Made by a program: the position numbers and the translations under genes | Notes under the pieces: model-generated | The model's database searches: none | What the model was told of the DNA's origin: nothing | The model's input: only the letters and a program-made list of their open reading frames with translations | Origin: Rhyzopertha dominica | Taxonomy: Eukaryota > Arthropoda > Insecta > Coleoptera > Bostrichidae | Reading direction: 5' to 3' | Assembly: GCA_025024175.1 (NCBI GenBank) | Contig: QCXZ01000001.1 | Coordinates: 28,576,942 to 28,640,941 of the forward strand | Length of the DNA: 64,000 nucleotides | Shown: positions 33,506 to 45,525 of the stretch, in pieces | Layout: the number at the start of each line of letters is the position of its first letter | How positions within the stretch are numbered: position 1 is the first letter of the stretch

Positions 33506-35925
33506 ACATAGACGATAGTAATTCTTGTAAATTATAGAAGCTTCAACCGAAATTAAACTAATTCCAAAATCGCTATGTGGCTATGCGAATTTAAATAATC
33601 CGGATGCTGCAAGTACTGATGTATCCTCCATTCATCTCAAATACGGTGTTACATAGTTACCCCCGATAAGAATGATTTAGGGTTTACCTCCTACTGGGTT
33701 GTGGTTTAAGCATCATAAATCGCTTTGAACAAGTAAATTTCACATTTCATAAAGTTGTGACACTTAGCATTGTCATTAATATAGATATTATTTTGGTTTT
33801 CGACAACCGCAAACCATTAATACTTCTTTTTCTTTCATTTTTGGACAATCAGTAGCGGCAGCACCACAGATTTGGAACGCGAATTATACTATATATTGCA
33901 CCATTTGGTGAACAAATCACCAGACACCTGTAGGAACGTTTGAAACACTCATTTATTGAAGTTGGGGAATCTCCAATAGATATTCATATGAGTCCTTCTA
34001 GTACAGAGGTTTATAGGAATTCACTCATTCAGTCATCGTCAGTCGCAGATAATAATTGTATTAACGACCGAAACGAGGATAACACAGTGTGCCAGAGCTT
34101 CTGGCTTACAGCATAACTTAACAGATCCTTTTCTACCAAAATATTTTAAGTACTTATAGTGTTGTCGTTGGCCACAAATGGCAGCACCGATATCTATAAA
34201 ATTAGGGATTCTGCAGTCTGCAGTTCTTAAGCCTTTTCTGCAACAAACAATGCGAACAGTTTATGAATATGCAAAAGCACCTGTGATCTTGAAAAATATT
34301 TTTTTCTCAAGGATTCATCTGTAAAACGTATGAGGAGTTCCATTTCTACTTCAGATTTCCAGCATAAGGATGAATTAAAAAATACATCCCGTGTCGTTAT
34401 ATGAGAAATAGGTAATCGCTAGGAGTAGGGACAATTCTCTATGTCTGGCAACGCAGGTGAGGGTGTAACATGATGACATGAGAGTCCCCACTTTAGGAAT
34501 GCAAAAGCGTGCAGTTTTCTACTTACAGTGGTGCGCCACCTGTCGCATAACAGCTTAAGCACGCTTGCTACTAAACACTTTATATCCAAGAAACAAAACT
34601 TTATATCCATATCGCAGTAGGCATGTTTAGTCCGTAAGGTTAGCACTCTAGTTATACTCAATGATAGTACCAAAAGAACACTAAACATTTTACCAAAGTA
34701 TAACTTTAGTACCAAATGTGGGGTACCATGTTCACATGAATTCGGTTTTTTTTAGATGAAAGTGTATGTCGAAGTTGCATAATCCTGATCGGAAATATCC
34801 ATCGATCCGCTTTTGTCAGTTTACATGTGGTACACCAGCATAATAAATGACATAATTTAATTTGTCAATAAAAACGGGCAGCAGCTAAACGAAGGCATAG
34901 CTTTGAGCGGACAGCTTTATTAATTCGGATACAAAACGGTTTAAACGAATAAACTGCGTGCATTCTGGTCCAGCGACGCGTGGAATAACCAGATTTGAAA
35001 AATTCGGAGGCAAATCATGGGTGCCGGGTTTTATGCCGATAAATCATCGATCGACGTAGGCGCTACGGTGGGGCGGATTTCGCTGGCGAAACAATTTGGG
35101 AAATAAAAATTGCACGCTGGCACGCGCCTCCCCTGGCCAAGTTGGCATCGTTAGGGAATGAGCAGCTGGTTCGCGCGATATTTCATATTCGTACTTAATA
35201 GTGGGACATTGCGGTCGTTTTTGTTCTCGTTCGCGGGCGATCATTGTGACTTGCTCGCTTTTTGGAGCGCTCCGGGTTAAACCAAGATTTTACAGCAACC
35301 CTTTTCTATTATTAAATCACGTTCATTTAGACACGATATTTTTATGGCGTGTCTTTCACGAAGTTATCATATCCCACTTATAATGTTCTCCAAAGCTTCG
35401 GTTTTTTGTGGTAATAGTATGGTTTTGTTAGGCAGTGATGAGAGGGTAGCGATGTCTCTATAAGGTTTTGCGATGAATTCAAATAAACGTGAAGTCCTAG
35501 AGTGTGATATGCACGAACACAACATAATATAATAATTATTATTATAATTATAAACTATAAAGCCAAAGATTACAAAGTTAATAAATAACTGAATAAATTG
35601 GGTATACATACATATATAGGTACATATCTCAGGATAAGTGCACGTTTTCTTTACACGATTTTGAGGTAATATCAGCATTTTCGTGCTTAAATCTTTGTTG
35701 AATAATAAACTACTTAGTACTTAGTCTTTAACTGCAATATTACATTAATTTGTTTCAATAAACATTGGATATAAAAACTTATATTCAATATTCAAAAACG
35801 TTTTACTTACTTTAGTGATACATCTTTAAAGGTATTTATAAAGGCGAAATCGACATTATCTACTTTGTTAAATTACATATTTACTTACAAAACTGAAATA
35901 AATTGTTATCTACCAGTGATAAGCA
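33506..35925. other. non-coding stretch with a GC-richer island at about 34,870-35,270
   Basis: The island has no credible ORF and is a candidate conserved non-coding element. At 34,638-34,663 lies the second, inverted copy of the 26-bp word also found at 29,818. Other parts are AT-rich without recognisable content. Confidence 0.35.
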
Positions 35926-35929
35926 TTGG

Positions 35930-36730
35930 CCGACAGGGTCTGTCAAGATCCCATCCCCCAGTATAGGGGACGGGGGGCAATACAGTAATCAAATAAACTC
36001 AAAGGCGAATTCCTGAAGAACAACCCCCGATTAAAAATAACATTCTTTATAACCAAGTCTAAATAATAGTTTTTACGTCAAAACTCTTCCTGACAAAAAG
36101 TTAGTAATTCTCTGTTCTTTAATAAGCGTAGAATTTTTTATATATTGTGCACAATAACCAATTGAAAATTTTGCACAAAAGCATTGAGGGTACTATTTCT
36201 GTATAGAGCAAATGATAAGCACATTTTGTGCATTTCATAATCACAGTCTCTATTAAAACAATAGACAAACAAGTCAATATTCGTTTTCATTGTAGAGCTC
36301 CCAAAGCATTACAAAGCACCGTGAAATAAATTTGTTTACAACTGCCTATTACCGCCAACAATACTACAAAAAATCTTTTAGAAAAGCCGAAGGTTAAGGT
36401 ACACGAAAAAGACAAATCAGGCATTTATGAAACACAATGTAGTAGCTGTAATTTTTAGTATGTTCCAAGATAGATAGAACATTTCAGATCAAGTGTCGCC
36501 CAACATATTAAAGGCACAAATCACTCCATAACTTCTAAAAACCTAAAATTACGAGAATTAAACCATGTCTATTCAAGGAAATAAAGGTGCTTTAATAAAT
36601 TCGGATTTAAAAGGTCTTAGAACCGCATTGTTTCAACTAGTCAGATAAAGGATTCAATCAAGTCCAAAATTCACATAGTATAGGTTATTTCCAGAAGTTG
36701 CTTACTTTACTTTTACTGCCGAAATAAGGT
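35930..36730 (+). pseudogene. Penelope-like element fragment with GIY-YIG nuclease remnant
   Basis: In one plus-strand frame 'DKSGIYETQCSSCNF' (36,411-36,455) is followed by a stop, 'YV', and after a second stop 'IEHF' and 'QHIKGTNHS'. This is the GIY-YIG endonuclease of PLEs, where S-G-(V/I)-Y-x-I-x-C-x-x-C precedes Y-(I/V)-G-Q-T-x-R and a later His. Upstream, broken frames (36,040-36,400) are compatible with the linker after the RT. The RT catalytic region is absent, and stops replace the second Y-x-G motif. It is inactive. Confidence 0.6.
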
Positions 36731-36943
36731 TTTAGATTTTTAGAAAGAACGCAAATCTTATTTATTTAAAAAATTCATTTAGTGAGATCACAGTTTCTAA
36801 TCTTATATCCGCTAATGTTGAAGTATTATCGATGCGCTCATATTCCAATTTAAAATTCTGACATTATACGCTTTAAAAATTTAAACCATGGGTATCGAAT
36901 TAAAGCTAAAAACGTAATATATTTTTACGCTGATTATAAGTAA
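36731..36943. other. short AT-rich spacer
   Basis: Nothing recognised. Confidence 0.35.
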
Positions 36944-37249
36944 TTACACTTGTAATAAAATGCATGTCTATGCTGGGCTGTCTGCACCGCAACCAACTGC
37001 AGATATATCTGTTCGCTATCATTATAGCTCGTCAGTGCAGTTTAGGTCTAGTGCAGACAGCCCGCTTGTAAAAAGTGCCGTGGGAGCCTGCTGTCAAATT
37101 GAAGTATGCAGGTGCATGCCAAACTGTCAGGCTACAGGTCACTTCCTTTAAGTAGTACCGATTAAGGCAGCTAGGTGGCTTTGTCATCATGCCAGTGTAA
37201 TGCTGACAGATGGCATTGCCATCTAAATTCTTACTTACACTTGTAATAA
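36944..37249. mobile_element. 276-bp insert between 15-bp perfect direct repeats (SINE-like candidate)
   Basis: TTACACTTGTAATAA occurs at 36,944-36,958 and again at 37,235-37,249. The 276 bp between them are GC-richer than the flanks. Inside is a perfect inverted pair, GGGCTGTCTGCAC (36,975-36,987) and its complement (37,051-37,063). Near the 3' end is the hairpin AGATGGCATTGCCATCT (37,208-37,224). A 15-bp duplication fits LINE-mobilised insertion, but there is no poly-A and I do not see convincing A and B boxes. Confidence 0.6.
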
Positions 37250-37917
37250 TTTATGATGTATTTAATTAAACCTTTCGCGCCTTACAACTGCTGCAAAGCT
37301 TTACGCTAATGCCTGCAGATTTCAGTAGTCGATGACATTTCGACAGTATTGAGCGTTACTTTCTAATTTGATTTCAAGCAGCAGCGTGAATATAATAAAT
37401 GAACATTTTTTGCAGCTTGAGGACAACAGGAACACTGGGTATATAATTATGCAGAAATTTCAGTAAGATTAGTAATTAAAAAATTCCTAAAGTTCAAACG
37501 ACAACAAATTGAATAGAGACTAAGGGTGTTTGCCGAGTCGGCACATAATGATAATTATGATAGGCTTTGTTTATTATACTAATTCCCAAAAATATTTGGA
37601 CATCAACAAAGAGTCATGTCAATACTGCATGATGATTCTTTACACATTGTGTGCTGTATAAAATTAAAGTGCTAACCCCAGTCCTAAAGGAGTTGGTCCG
37701 CCATTGGTAATACGTAATCTGAATAGAAAAAGCAACCACTGTCTTATAACATGGTAGCTCAAGTTGCCAAGCAAGTTGCAGTGACCGACACGCTCAAAAG
37801 CTTTTACCTGCGGTCAACAGCTGAAAATGATAATATAGGTAAACTCACAAAAGTTAGTAGGTGTTCATCTCACGTCAGCAAAGCCATTCCGTTTAGGTGT
37901 TATATAACATGTGCGAA
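37250..37917. other. spacer before the BEL element
   Basis: Mixed sequence with no recognisable gene or repeat. Confidence 0.4.
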
Positions 37918-37922
37918 TAAAC

Positions 37923-38053
37923 TGTAAGAAATAAATACGAGGATGCTATGAAAAGTTATTGTCATACTGACATAGATAATAAAATAATTATCGTTGTATT
38001 ACAAAGTACAAAATAAACGGAACGCATATAAAAAATCGTTATAATTCATTACA
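37923..38053 (+). repeat. 5' LTR of the BEL/Pao element
   Basis: Starts TGTAAGAAATAAATACGAGG and ends ATAATTCATTACA. At 131 bp it is unusually short for BEL/Pao, whose LTRs are usually several hundred bases. It should contain the promoter and poly-A signal; AAATAAA occurs near 37,930. Confidence 0.95.
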
Positions 38054-38056
38054 TTT

Positions 38057-38074
38057 TGGTGCCGAAACTCGGGA
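38057..38074 (+). other. primer-binding site of the BEL/Pao element
   Basis: TGGTGCCGAAACTCGGGA lies 3 nt after the 5' LTR. It is the conserved BEL/Pao primer site, complementary to a tRNA 3' end, where minus-strand cDNA synthesis would start. Confidence 0.85.
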
Positions 38075-38113
38075 ACTGGGGTGGAAAGAGGAACAATTTG
38101 AACGAAGAAAAAA

Positions 38114-38890
38114 ATGGAGTTTACTGAAAGGAAGTATGCACGTGCTCAGCTAACGAAATTGATTACTGCTGCACAAAATTTATTAACGAACGAAGAAATC
38201 AACTTTGAAGACCTTGGCGTTATAAAAAATCGCATTGCATCTCTAAATTCAAAATTAACAGTCTTAAACGAATCTGTAAAGAAGTATCTGAAAGAAGAGG
38301 ACTTTGAGGAGAAATTTCAAAAGGTTTACGAGTACGAGGATCGAGCTATGGAAATTCTCTCTCGGCTTCAATATAAAAGTGAAACAGCAGAGCATAAGGA
38401 AGGGAAGCGTTTGGTCAATGCAGGATCGGAGGAAGTGGTAAATACTACAATAAATGATGAACAAATGGATGTCAACAAGGTACAAGGTAGGAGTAGTAGT
38501 ATTATTAAATTGCCTAAGCTGGAACTTCGTAAATTTAATGGAGATTTATCTAAATGGACTCCTTTTTGGGAACAATTTCGAGCGACAGTACACGAAAATG
38601 ATTGCTTGAGCAGTACTATGAAATTTAATTATTTGCAAACACTTTTAACGGATAGGGCAGCTGCAGCTATTAGTGGATTAACGCCTTCAGAAGCTTGCTA
38701 TAACGATGCTGTAGAAATGCTCCAAAATCAATTTGGCAATCAAAATAGAATTATAGACACATATGTCAACAAACTGTTAGCTATAAATCCAATACGAAAT
38801 CGAAACGACGTATACAGCTTACGAAATCTGTACAATACGGCCTCATCAGTTACAAGAACGTTTAAATCTTTAGGTGTCAACTCTTCTTAG
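38114..38890 (+). pseudogene. BEL/Pao gag, N-terminal and capsid part
   Basis: The 258-codon frame begins shortly after the primer site. Residues 1-85 are helical and charged and may form a coiled coil. From about residue 130, 'LPKLELRKFNGDLSKWTPFW' and 'KFNYLQTLLTDRAAAAISGL' match the conserved gag domain of Pao-type elements (the DUF1759-type family). Gag would assemble virus-like particles around the RNA. The frame ends at a stop at 38,888; the continuing protein is read in the next frame from about 38,884, so a single-base indel has split the polyprotein. Confidence 0.85.
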
Positions 38891-38898
38891 AATATGGT

Positions 38899-40158
38899 AT
38901 GATCGTAAAATCAGTATTGTTGAAAAATATCCCATATGCTACAAAAATAGATTATCACAGAAAATTTCCTATTGAAACAACCAAAGACGTTGATATTGAA
39001 ATAGAACAACTTATGAAATTTTTGAAAGTAGAAGTTGAATCCTTAGAAGCTGCACAGTCATTTAGCTCTACTGCAGTAACTAAAGTCTACCAAAAACGCG
39101 AAGATAATAAAGGAGAATTCAAGAAAATGTTACATCAAAATCATTATGATAGGAAAGAATTTACTGCTTCAAGTTTATTGTCCAGCGTAGATACAAACTG
39201 TCTGTTATGCGATGCTAAAGATCACAATTTGTTTAAATGTACTTCCTATCTATCACTAGATCAGAAAAAGGCAATTCTGAAGAAAAATAATAGATGTTTC
39301 CGATGTTTAAAGTCAAATCATTCATCGAAATTCTGTAAAAGTAAGGATTCATGTGATAAATGCAAAGGACGACACGTAACTGTAATTTGTGATGCGAATT
39401 ATTCAATAAATAAAACAGCTCTAGGAAGCGAAGGTCATAGTCAAGCCGTGAACAATCTTCTAACTAAATCTGATGGAAAGCAGACCGTTTTACTTCAAAC
39501 AGCTAAAGCTTTCATTTTTAAAGAGCCAATTATAGGAAGAAAGGAGTTATTTGTTCGGTTAATAATAGATGGCGGAAGTCAACTAAGTTACATAAAAGAA
39601 ACTGCAGCAAGGAAACTGAATTTAAAAATTTTGGGAAGTCAGAAGTTGACTGTTATACCTTTTGGTTGTAATATTAAAAGCTCCCCTATTGTTTATAATA
39701 AAGTGGAAGTTCATATGCTATCTCAGTACAATAATGTTCCTATTAATATTACCGCTATAGAAGTTCCTGAAATATGTCTAGATGCATTAGAAGTACCTCG
39801 AACTCATAAGCTAACGATCAATTCCCTGGCTTTAGCAGATGTTTCTATTGAAAATAGCAGTATAGTACCGGGGTTATCTTTATTAATTGGAGCTGATTAT
39901 TATTGGAAGGTTGTAACTGGTGAAAATATTAGATTATCAAATAACTTAACTGCCGTAAACACTAAATTTGGTTGGACTATTCATGGACCATCTAATGTAA
40001 TTTCTGAAGATATTAACGTAAATTTAGTAACGACTTTGCATACTCATTATAATGACAGTAAAGAAGAAATAAGTGTAAAGAAATTTTGGGAACTATCGGA
40101 ATACAAGCTAATGAGAACGAATATAATAAAAAATACTGGAAAATTTCATCGAAAATAA
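38899..40158 (+). pseudogene. BEL/Pao gag C-terminus, zinc knuckles and aspartic protease
   Basis: This 419-codon frame continues gag. Two zinc knuckles are visible: 'CFRCLKSNHSSKFC' (CX2CX4HX4C, about residues 134-147) and 'CDKCKGRHVTVIC' (about 152-164). A retroviral-type aspartic protease follows, with active-site segment 'LIIDGGSQLSYI' (about 222-233); the usual Ser or Thr after Asp is Gly here. The stretch to residue about 370 ends with 'FGWTIHGP', a conserved Pao protease-to-RT linker. The frame stops at 40,156 and the next part lies in another frame from about 40,166. The Met at 38,899 is internal, not a true start. Confidence 0.88.
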
Positions 40159-40165
40159 AATAAAG

Positions 40166-41254
40166 TTTACAAAAGATAGATACGAAGTAGAATTACCGTG
40201 GAAAGATGACTCACATATTGACAATAACTATAAGAACGCATTTGTACGACTTAAACTACTCACTTCAAAACTAATAAAGAACGGAAACTTAATTGAATAT
40301 GATAAAGCAGTAAGAAGCTACGAGAATATGCACTTTGCTGAAAAAGTGCCTACCGAAGAAAATTTTCAAGGAAATATATACTACATGCCTCATAAACCAG
40401 TTTATCGTGAAAGTAGCGCTACTACAAAACTGCGTGTGGTTTTTGATGCTTCTTCACATGCGCCTGGTTATTCATCGCTAAATGAACACCTACTTATTGG
40501 AAAAAAATTTGCACCTGATTTATTACAACTTTTATTGAATTTTCGTGTTGGTGAAATCGCAATAACTGCTGATATCGAAAAGGCTTTCTTACAAATAGAT
40601 GTACAAGAGAAAGACAGAAACGTGCAACGCTATTTATGGTACGATGAGCCAATATCCGACACTAATAAATTACCTAAAATTAGAAAATATAAAATGACAC
40701 GTGTTACATTTGGTATAGCAAGTAGTCCGTTTCTTTTAGCTGCTACTCTACAAAAACATTTTAATGCCCAAGGGGAAGATTTTAAACGAGTTTGTGAGTT
40801 ATTGAAAGAATCATTTTATGTGGACGATTGTGTGGTTGCTATGGATGGAGTGGATAATGCAATAAATTTTTATGGTAAAGCTAAAATTTTACTAAAACGT
40901 GCTGGAATGAACTNGCGAAAGTGGGAGACAAATAATCAAACGCTATTACAACATTTTAATGACGTAACGGAAAGTACAAAATACGTTAAGATATTAGGTA
41001 TAGTTTGGGACAAATATAGTGACAAGCTGTCTGTAAATTTATCATCAGTTTTGAACTTTCACGAAAGAAGTGGTGCTACAACCAAAGGAATTGCCCTGCA
41101 GATCATATCGCGTGTTTTCGACCCGCTTGGTATTCTTGGACCGTTTACTATCAAAGCAAAAATATTAATACAAGAGATATGGAAGTTAAACCTAGTGTGG
41201 GATTGTGAACTACCGACAGATCTGTTGAACGAATGGACTAATTGGTGTTCTTAA
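40166..41254 (+). pseudogene. BEL/Pao reverse transcriptase
   Basis: The RT is open from about 40,166 (first Met at 40,328). It includes 'LRVVFDASSHAPGYSSLNE' (fingers), motif A 'ITADIEKAFLQIDV', motif B 'TFGIASSPFLLAATLQ' and the catalytic box YVDD (40,817-40,828). The thumb includes 'VKILGIVWDKYSDKL'. 'SRVFDPLGILGPFTIKAKI' is the Pao-specific connection. One N call leaves one residue undetermined near 40,915. All catalytic Asp residues are present. The frame is interrupted by an in-frame TAA at 41,252 and then continues into RNase H. Confidence 0.92.
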
Positions 41255-42505
41255 TTAAAGAAATTACAGCATTTTAGCATTCCTAGATTAATAACAAAAA
41301 TTCATGAGGAAGTAGAGCTTCATGTTTTTTCAGACGCAAGTAAACAAGCATACAGCACAGTAGCTTATTTAAAACTGGAACGCAGTGGGGAACCGTGTGT
41401 TGGATTTTTGGTTGCGAAAAATCGAGTTGCTCCCTTAAAAACTGACACTTCTGACGAATTAAGCTTACCACGCCTGGAATTAACAGCTTGCGTGTGTGCA
41501 GCCAGACTGAAAAGTTACATAATGCAATCCATGAAAATTAAGCCAAAAAATACTTTTTTATGGAGCGATTCTAAAATATCGTTATATTGGATTAAGGCAA
41601 CGTACTCAAAGTGGAAGCCATACGTGAGTAATCGTGTACGAGAAATTCAAAATACCACTCGTGATAGTGTTTGGAGACACTGTCCTGGCAAAGAAAATCC
41701 CGCAGATCTTTTAACAAGAGGAGTATCTGCATCGGTACTACAAATATCTCAATTCTGGTTGAATGGTCCTAAGTGGTTAAGCAAAAATAAGATTGAATGG
41801 CCTGCCGATGATATAAGTGGTATGGACAAATATAGTAATAATTTACTCACCATGACTCTGTCTAGTAAAAAGATAGATGTTCCTTCAACTACTTTATTCC
41901 CAATTCAGAACTATGAAAAGTTAGAGAAAACCATTCGAATAACGTCATATGTTCAACGGTTTTTTCTGAAGAATAAAAAGAAATATATAACAATACAGGA
42001 ATTGAAGAAAGCGGAACAATATTGGATTAAGCAAACTCAACAAACGTATTATATGGAAGAAATCAATTGTTTAAAAGCAACTAAATGTGCCCAAAAAAGT
42101 ACGAAAATTTATAATTTAACACCGTTTTTAGATAATGAAGGGATTATTCGTTTAAAAGGAAGACTACAAGAATCGAACTTGAGTTTTGAACAGCGACATC
42201 CAATAATTTTACCTGAAAATGCTGAATTTGTGAAAAAACTGATCTGGCAAAAACATAGGGAATGTCTGCACGGTGGTGTAAATCTAACGCTTTCGACATT
42301 AAGGAATAAATTTTTGATTGTTCAAGGCAAACAAGCAGTAAAGTCAATAATTAGAACTTGTGTGATGTGTAGAAGGCTTAGGGGTAAACTACCAAGTGAA
42401 ACTTTTGCACCTCCGTCCAAAATGAGAGTGACAGAAGCACATCCTTTTGATCATACCGGTATAGATTTTGCAGGACCGTTATACGTCAAAACTAACAGTA
42501 ACTAG
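41255..42505 (+). pseudogene. BEL/Pao RNase H and integrase N-terminus
   Basis: Directly after the TAA, in the same frame, 'ELHVFSDASKQAYSTVAYL' is the RNase H start and 'LPRLELTACVCAARL' (with catalytic Glu) follows. 'TFLWSDSKISLYWI' carries the next Asp, and 'CPGKENPADLLTRG' closes the domain. The integrase zinc-binding HHCC module is at 'HRECLHGG' and 'CVMCRRLRG'. The core opens with 'FDHTGIDFAGPLYVK', the first catalytic Asp. The frame ends at a stop at 42,503. The next piece resumes at 42,508 in another frame, and several residues typical of the family are missing at the junction, so a small deletion is likely. Confidence 0.9.
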
Positions 42506-42507
42506 AG

Positions 42508-43354
42508 CTGTACCTACATTTAGAAGCAGTTTTAAGTATTTCAACCGAGAGCTGTATAAGAGGTTTAAGAAGATTTGTAAGTCGGCGAGGAACTCCAACT
42601 GCCATTTACTCTGATAATGCAGCTGCATTCAAAAGAGCAGAATTGGAGTTAAAATCATTATTTGAGTTGTTTAAAAATAAGAATATACAAGAATTTTTCG
42701 AAATTAAGCGTATCGAATGGAAATATATTGTTGAACGTGTGGCTTGGTGGGGAGGATTTTGGGAAAGGATGGTTAGGGCAGTTAAAAACAGTCTGAAATT
42801 TGCTGTTGGGAAGACGCTTCTAGACAGTGATGAACTTCAAACAATTTTAGCTGAAGTCGAGGCTACAATAAATTCTAGACCATTAACTTATATAGATGAC
42901 GATCCCACCAATCTCATAATTCTAAAACCATCGAATTTCTTACTAGGTAATGATAAAACTTGTGGACTACCTAATGTTGAACATCGATATATATGTCAAA
43001 AATCCCTAATTGAAAACTGGAAACTGCGACAAAAAATTAACTTAAAATTTTGGAAGATTTGGTCAAGCGAGTATATGAAGCAATTAAGATCCATGCACAT
43101 GAATGTAGAACCTGGTTCAACATGTTTCAAAATTAACGACATCGTTTTGCTTTAAGAAGTTAATACACCACGATTACTATGGAAAATGGGTCGTGTGCTC
43201 TCTATTTATCCCGGACGAGACAATCGAGTGAGGGCGTGCGAAGTTCTTCTGACCAACGGTAACAAAATAAGGCGACCGATACAGATGTTGTGTCCATTAG
43301 AAGGACAATCTTCAGATGACGATGCGAATCTTCCCAGCAATGCGGCGGGGAGAA
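42508..43354 (+). pseudogene. BEL/Pao integrase core and C-terminus
   Basis: The frame runs from 42,508 ('LYLHLEAVLS') through the second catalytic Asp at 'YSDNAAAFKRAELEL'. The catalytic Glu lies in 'VAWWGGFWERMVRAVK', and 'EVEATINSRPLTYIDDD' and 'LKPSNFLLG' follow. After 'CFKINDIVLL' an in-frame TAA (43,153-43,155) interrupts the C-terminal domain. That domain continues in the same frame with 'TPRLLWKMGRVLSIYPGRD' and 'RPIQMLCPLEG' to the stop that overlaps the 3' LTR start. Integrase would join the cDNA to host DNA; the 5-bp target duplication agrees with this family. Confidence 0.9.
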
Positions 43355-43485
43355 TGTAAGAAATAAATACGAGGATGCTATGAGAAGTTATTGTCATACT
43401 GACATAGATAATTAAATAATTATCGTTGTATTACAAAGTACAAAATAAACGGAACGCATATAAAAGATCGTTATAATTCATTACA
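43355..43485 (+). repeat. 3' LTR of the BEL/Pao element
   Basis: 131 bp, identical to the 5' LTR except for about three substitutions (ATGAGAAG, GATAATTAAAT and TAAAAGATCG positions). Preceded by a GGCGGGGAGAA polypurine tract. Confidence 0.95.
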
Positions 43486-43490
43486 TAAAC

Positions 43491-45525
43491 TATACTTAGC
43501 AATGGCTTTAGAAAAACAAGGTCTATAGCATTTCTATAGTTTTGCATTTTGCTATCACCGGATTTATGCACCCTTATAACTCGACGCATTTTCAACAGTT
43601 GATGTAAACACATTATCTTATCAATAAGTGGAAACAACACGTGTAATAAACATACCCAAATGTAGGACGTAAACGTCGTGCATATTGCGGTTGCTGCAGT
43701 AAACACTCTCATATTTCCATATTACACATGAACAAGATGCAGGTGGAAGGCATTTGGCTTTCCACCATCGTGCAAATTGAGGTAATTTGCATAAAACAAT
43801 AAGACGGTGCAGCTTCTGGGACACATGCGATCATATTTTGGCATGCATTGCACCCAGAGGAAGCACAAGTACACGATAAACACCTAATTTATTGCAGTTA
43901 CCATTTTTGTACTGTGGCATATGCTTACAACTTGTAATGGACCGTAAATACACTAGTGTTTGTGCGTATTACGTCCTTTCTGTTTGAAACGTGTACTAGT
44001 TGTACTCATACATCGTGTCATCGAATTCGTTCGCGGAGTTGTTGCAGAGTATAGTTTACTAATGTCGAAAAAGTACAAAAGTTATTCAAATTGCATAAGT
44101 AAATGACTTATAAACATAAGCCATCACTATGTTACTCCTTAACATTATAAAGGCTATAAAAACCTCTTACTTTATACTTCATAAAAAATAGCGTATCGTA
44201 GAAATAAATAGAATTTAATTCAAGTGTGTTCTTGCTTAAGCCAGTAGTTAGTTAAACATACACATAGTATACTGTATTACTATTAATGCACATATATATA
44301 TTTTTAAGGGCAGACAGGGCCAAAAAACAACAGGACCATCATAATGATGCTGGTAAACGGTTTACTTACTGTTTATTACCGTCCATGCCCTTATATTTAG
44401 AAGTTTATATATTTGTAAACCACAAGGCAACAACTATTCGAATATGCAGCACTTATCAATAATTTTCTTGTTTTCAATTATGCTGGAGCTTAAAGTTAAT
44501 GCAATGATAATGTTTTATTGCTTTATCTTATCTTTAGTTACTGTATTCTTTTTATATTTAGTATCAGAAAATAAAAATTGTATATTGCGGAAAAATAGTC
44601 AAAATACCTACATGTTTTTCTTATTGTGCTAAATGGAAAATAAAGTTCATATGAATATATAACTTTGTAGTTAGCTGCAATATTTCCTCCAAAAATAACA
44701 CGGAACGTTCTACGTTATAATAAATTTAGCTTCCTTACGAACTTCAATATACATTTTCATAAATTGCATCAAAATAAAGGAGACTGACAAAGTACAGACG
44801 TCTCGCATGCGATAAGCGCTTAGTTTTAAGCTTCCTCCCGTCTTCGTTATTTATTTTCGTTGCTCAGAAAGGTAGTGCATGCGAAGCCTTTCCAAATTTA
44901 TACAGTAAAAGGAAAACGCGAAGCGTAAAGCGGCAGATTGTAACTTGCACGTTAATGTACATTGTCTGGGATTTATGCAGATGCAGGAGTGCTCATTTTC
45001 TGAGGAAAATTGCATTTCTGTAAACTGTTTTCAACGTCTTTGGACGATGTCGATTCCGACGTTGTTTTCCAATCCATAGCTTTTGTATTATCGATCACGC
45101 CTTTGCACTTGCATTTACTTTCAAACTGGCAAGCTTATTATAAATTAATTATTCTTGAAAATACGGTGTGGGTTTTTTCAAAAGCGATACTTCTGTATCA
45201 GTTTATTTGTCGGAGAAGGGTTTGGTATGAAATGGAAAATGATATGATTTGGATATAATGAATTGTGCAGATGTTTCCTGGGACCTAAACTCATAGCAAC
45301 GTCATTGGTATAGTACAATCTTTTAACAAAACTAATGAAAACTGGTTCCAGTATTCTCAATTCGTCGACTCAAATTACTACTTTTGCTAGTAATTATCAG
45401 CTATTCAAAAGCGAATTTATCAAAGCTACAGATACTGCTAACCAAATGTAAAAAGACCATTTAATACATATGTGGTGTACCAGCGGAAATATTTCCTAGA
45501 TTATTGTTAGTAAGTTGATAGAACA
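43491..45525. other. non-coding stretch with a small foldback near 44,290-44,415
   Basis: TTAAGGGCAGACAGGG at 44,304-44,319 is partly mirrored by CCGTCCATGCCCTTA at 44,379-44,393, with matching AT-rich outer arms. This is a foldback of about 110 bp. A GC-richer patch lies at about 44,790-44,960. No gene recognised. Confidence 0.4.

Larger units (their letters stand above)
37918..43490 (+). mobile_element. BEL/Pao LTR retrotransposon with target duplication, structurally complete but coding-defective
   Basis: The element proper spans 37,923-43,485 (5,563 bp) and is flanked by the 5-bp duplication TAAAC (37,918-37,922 and 43,486-43,490). It has 131-bp LTRs, a primer site TGGTGCCGAAACTCGGGA, and a purine-rich GCGGCGGGGAGAA before the 3' LTR. 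Gag, protease, RT, RNase H and integrase regions lie in the BEL/Pao order. The LTRs differ at about three positions, which implies fairly recent insertion. Yet the coding region has frameshifts near 38,885, 40,145 and 42,505 and in-frame stops at 41,252 and 43,153. Some of these may be sequencing errors in a draft assembly. Confidence 0.95.
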
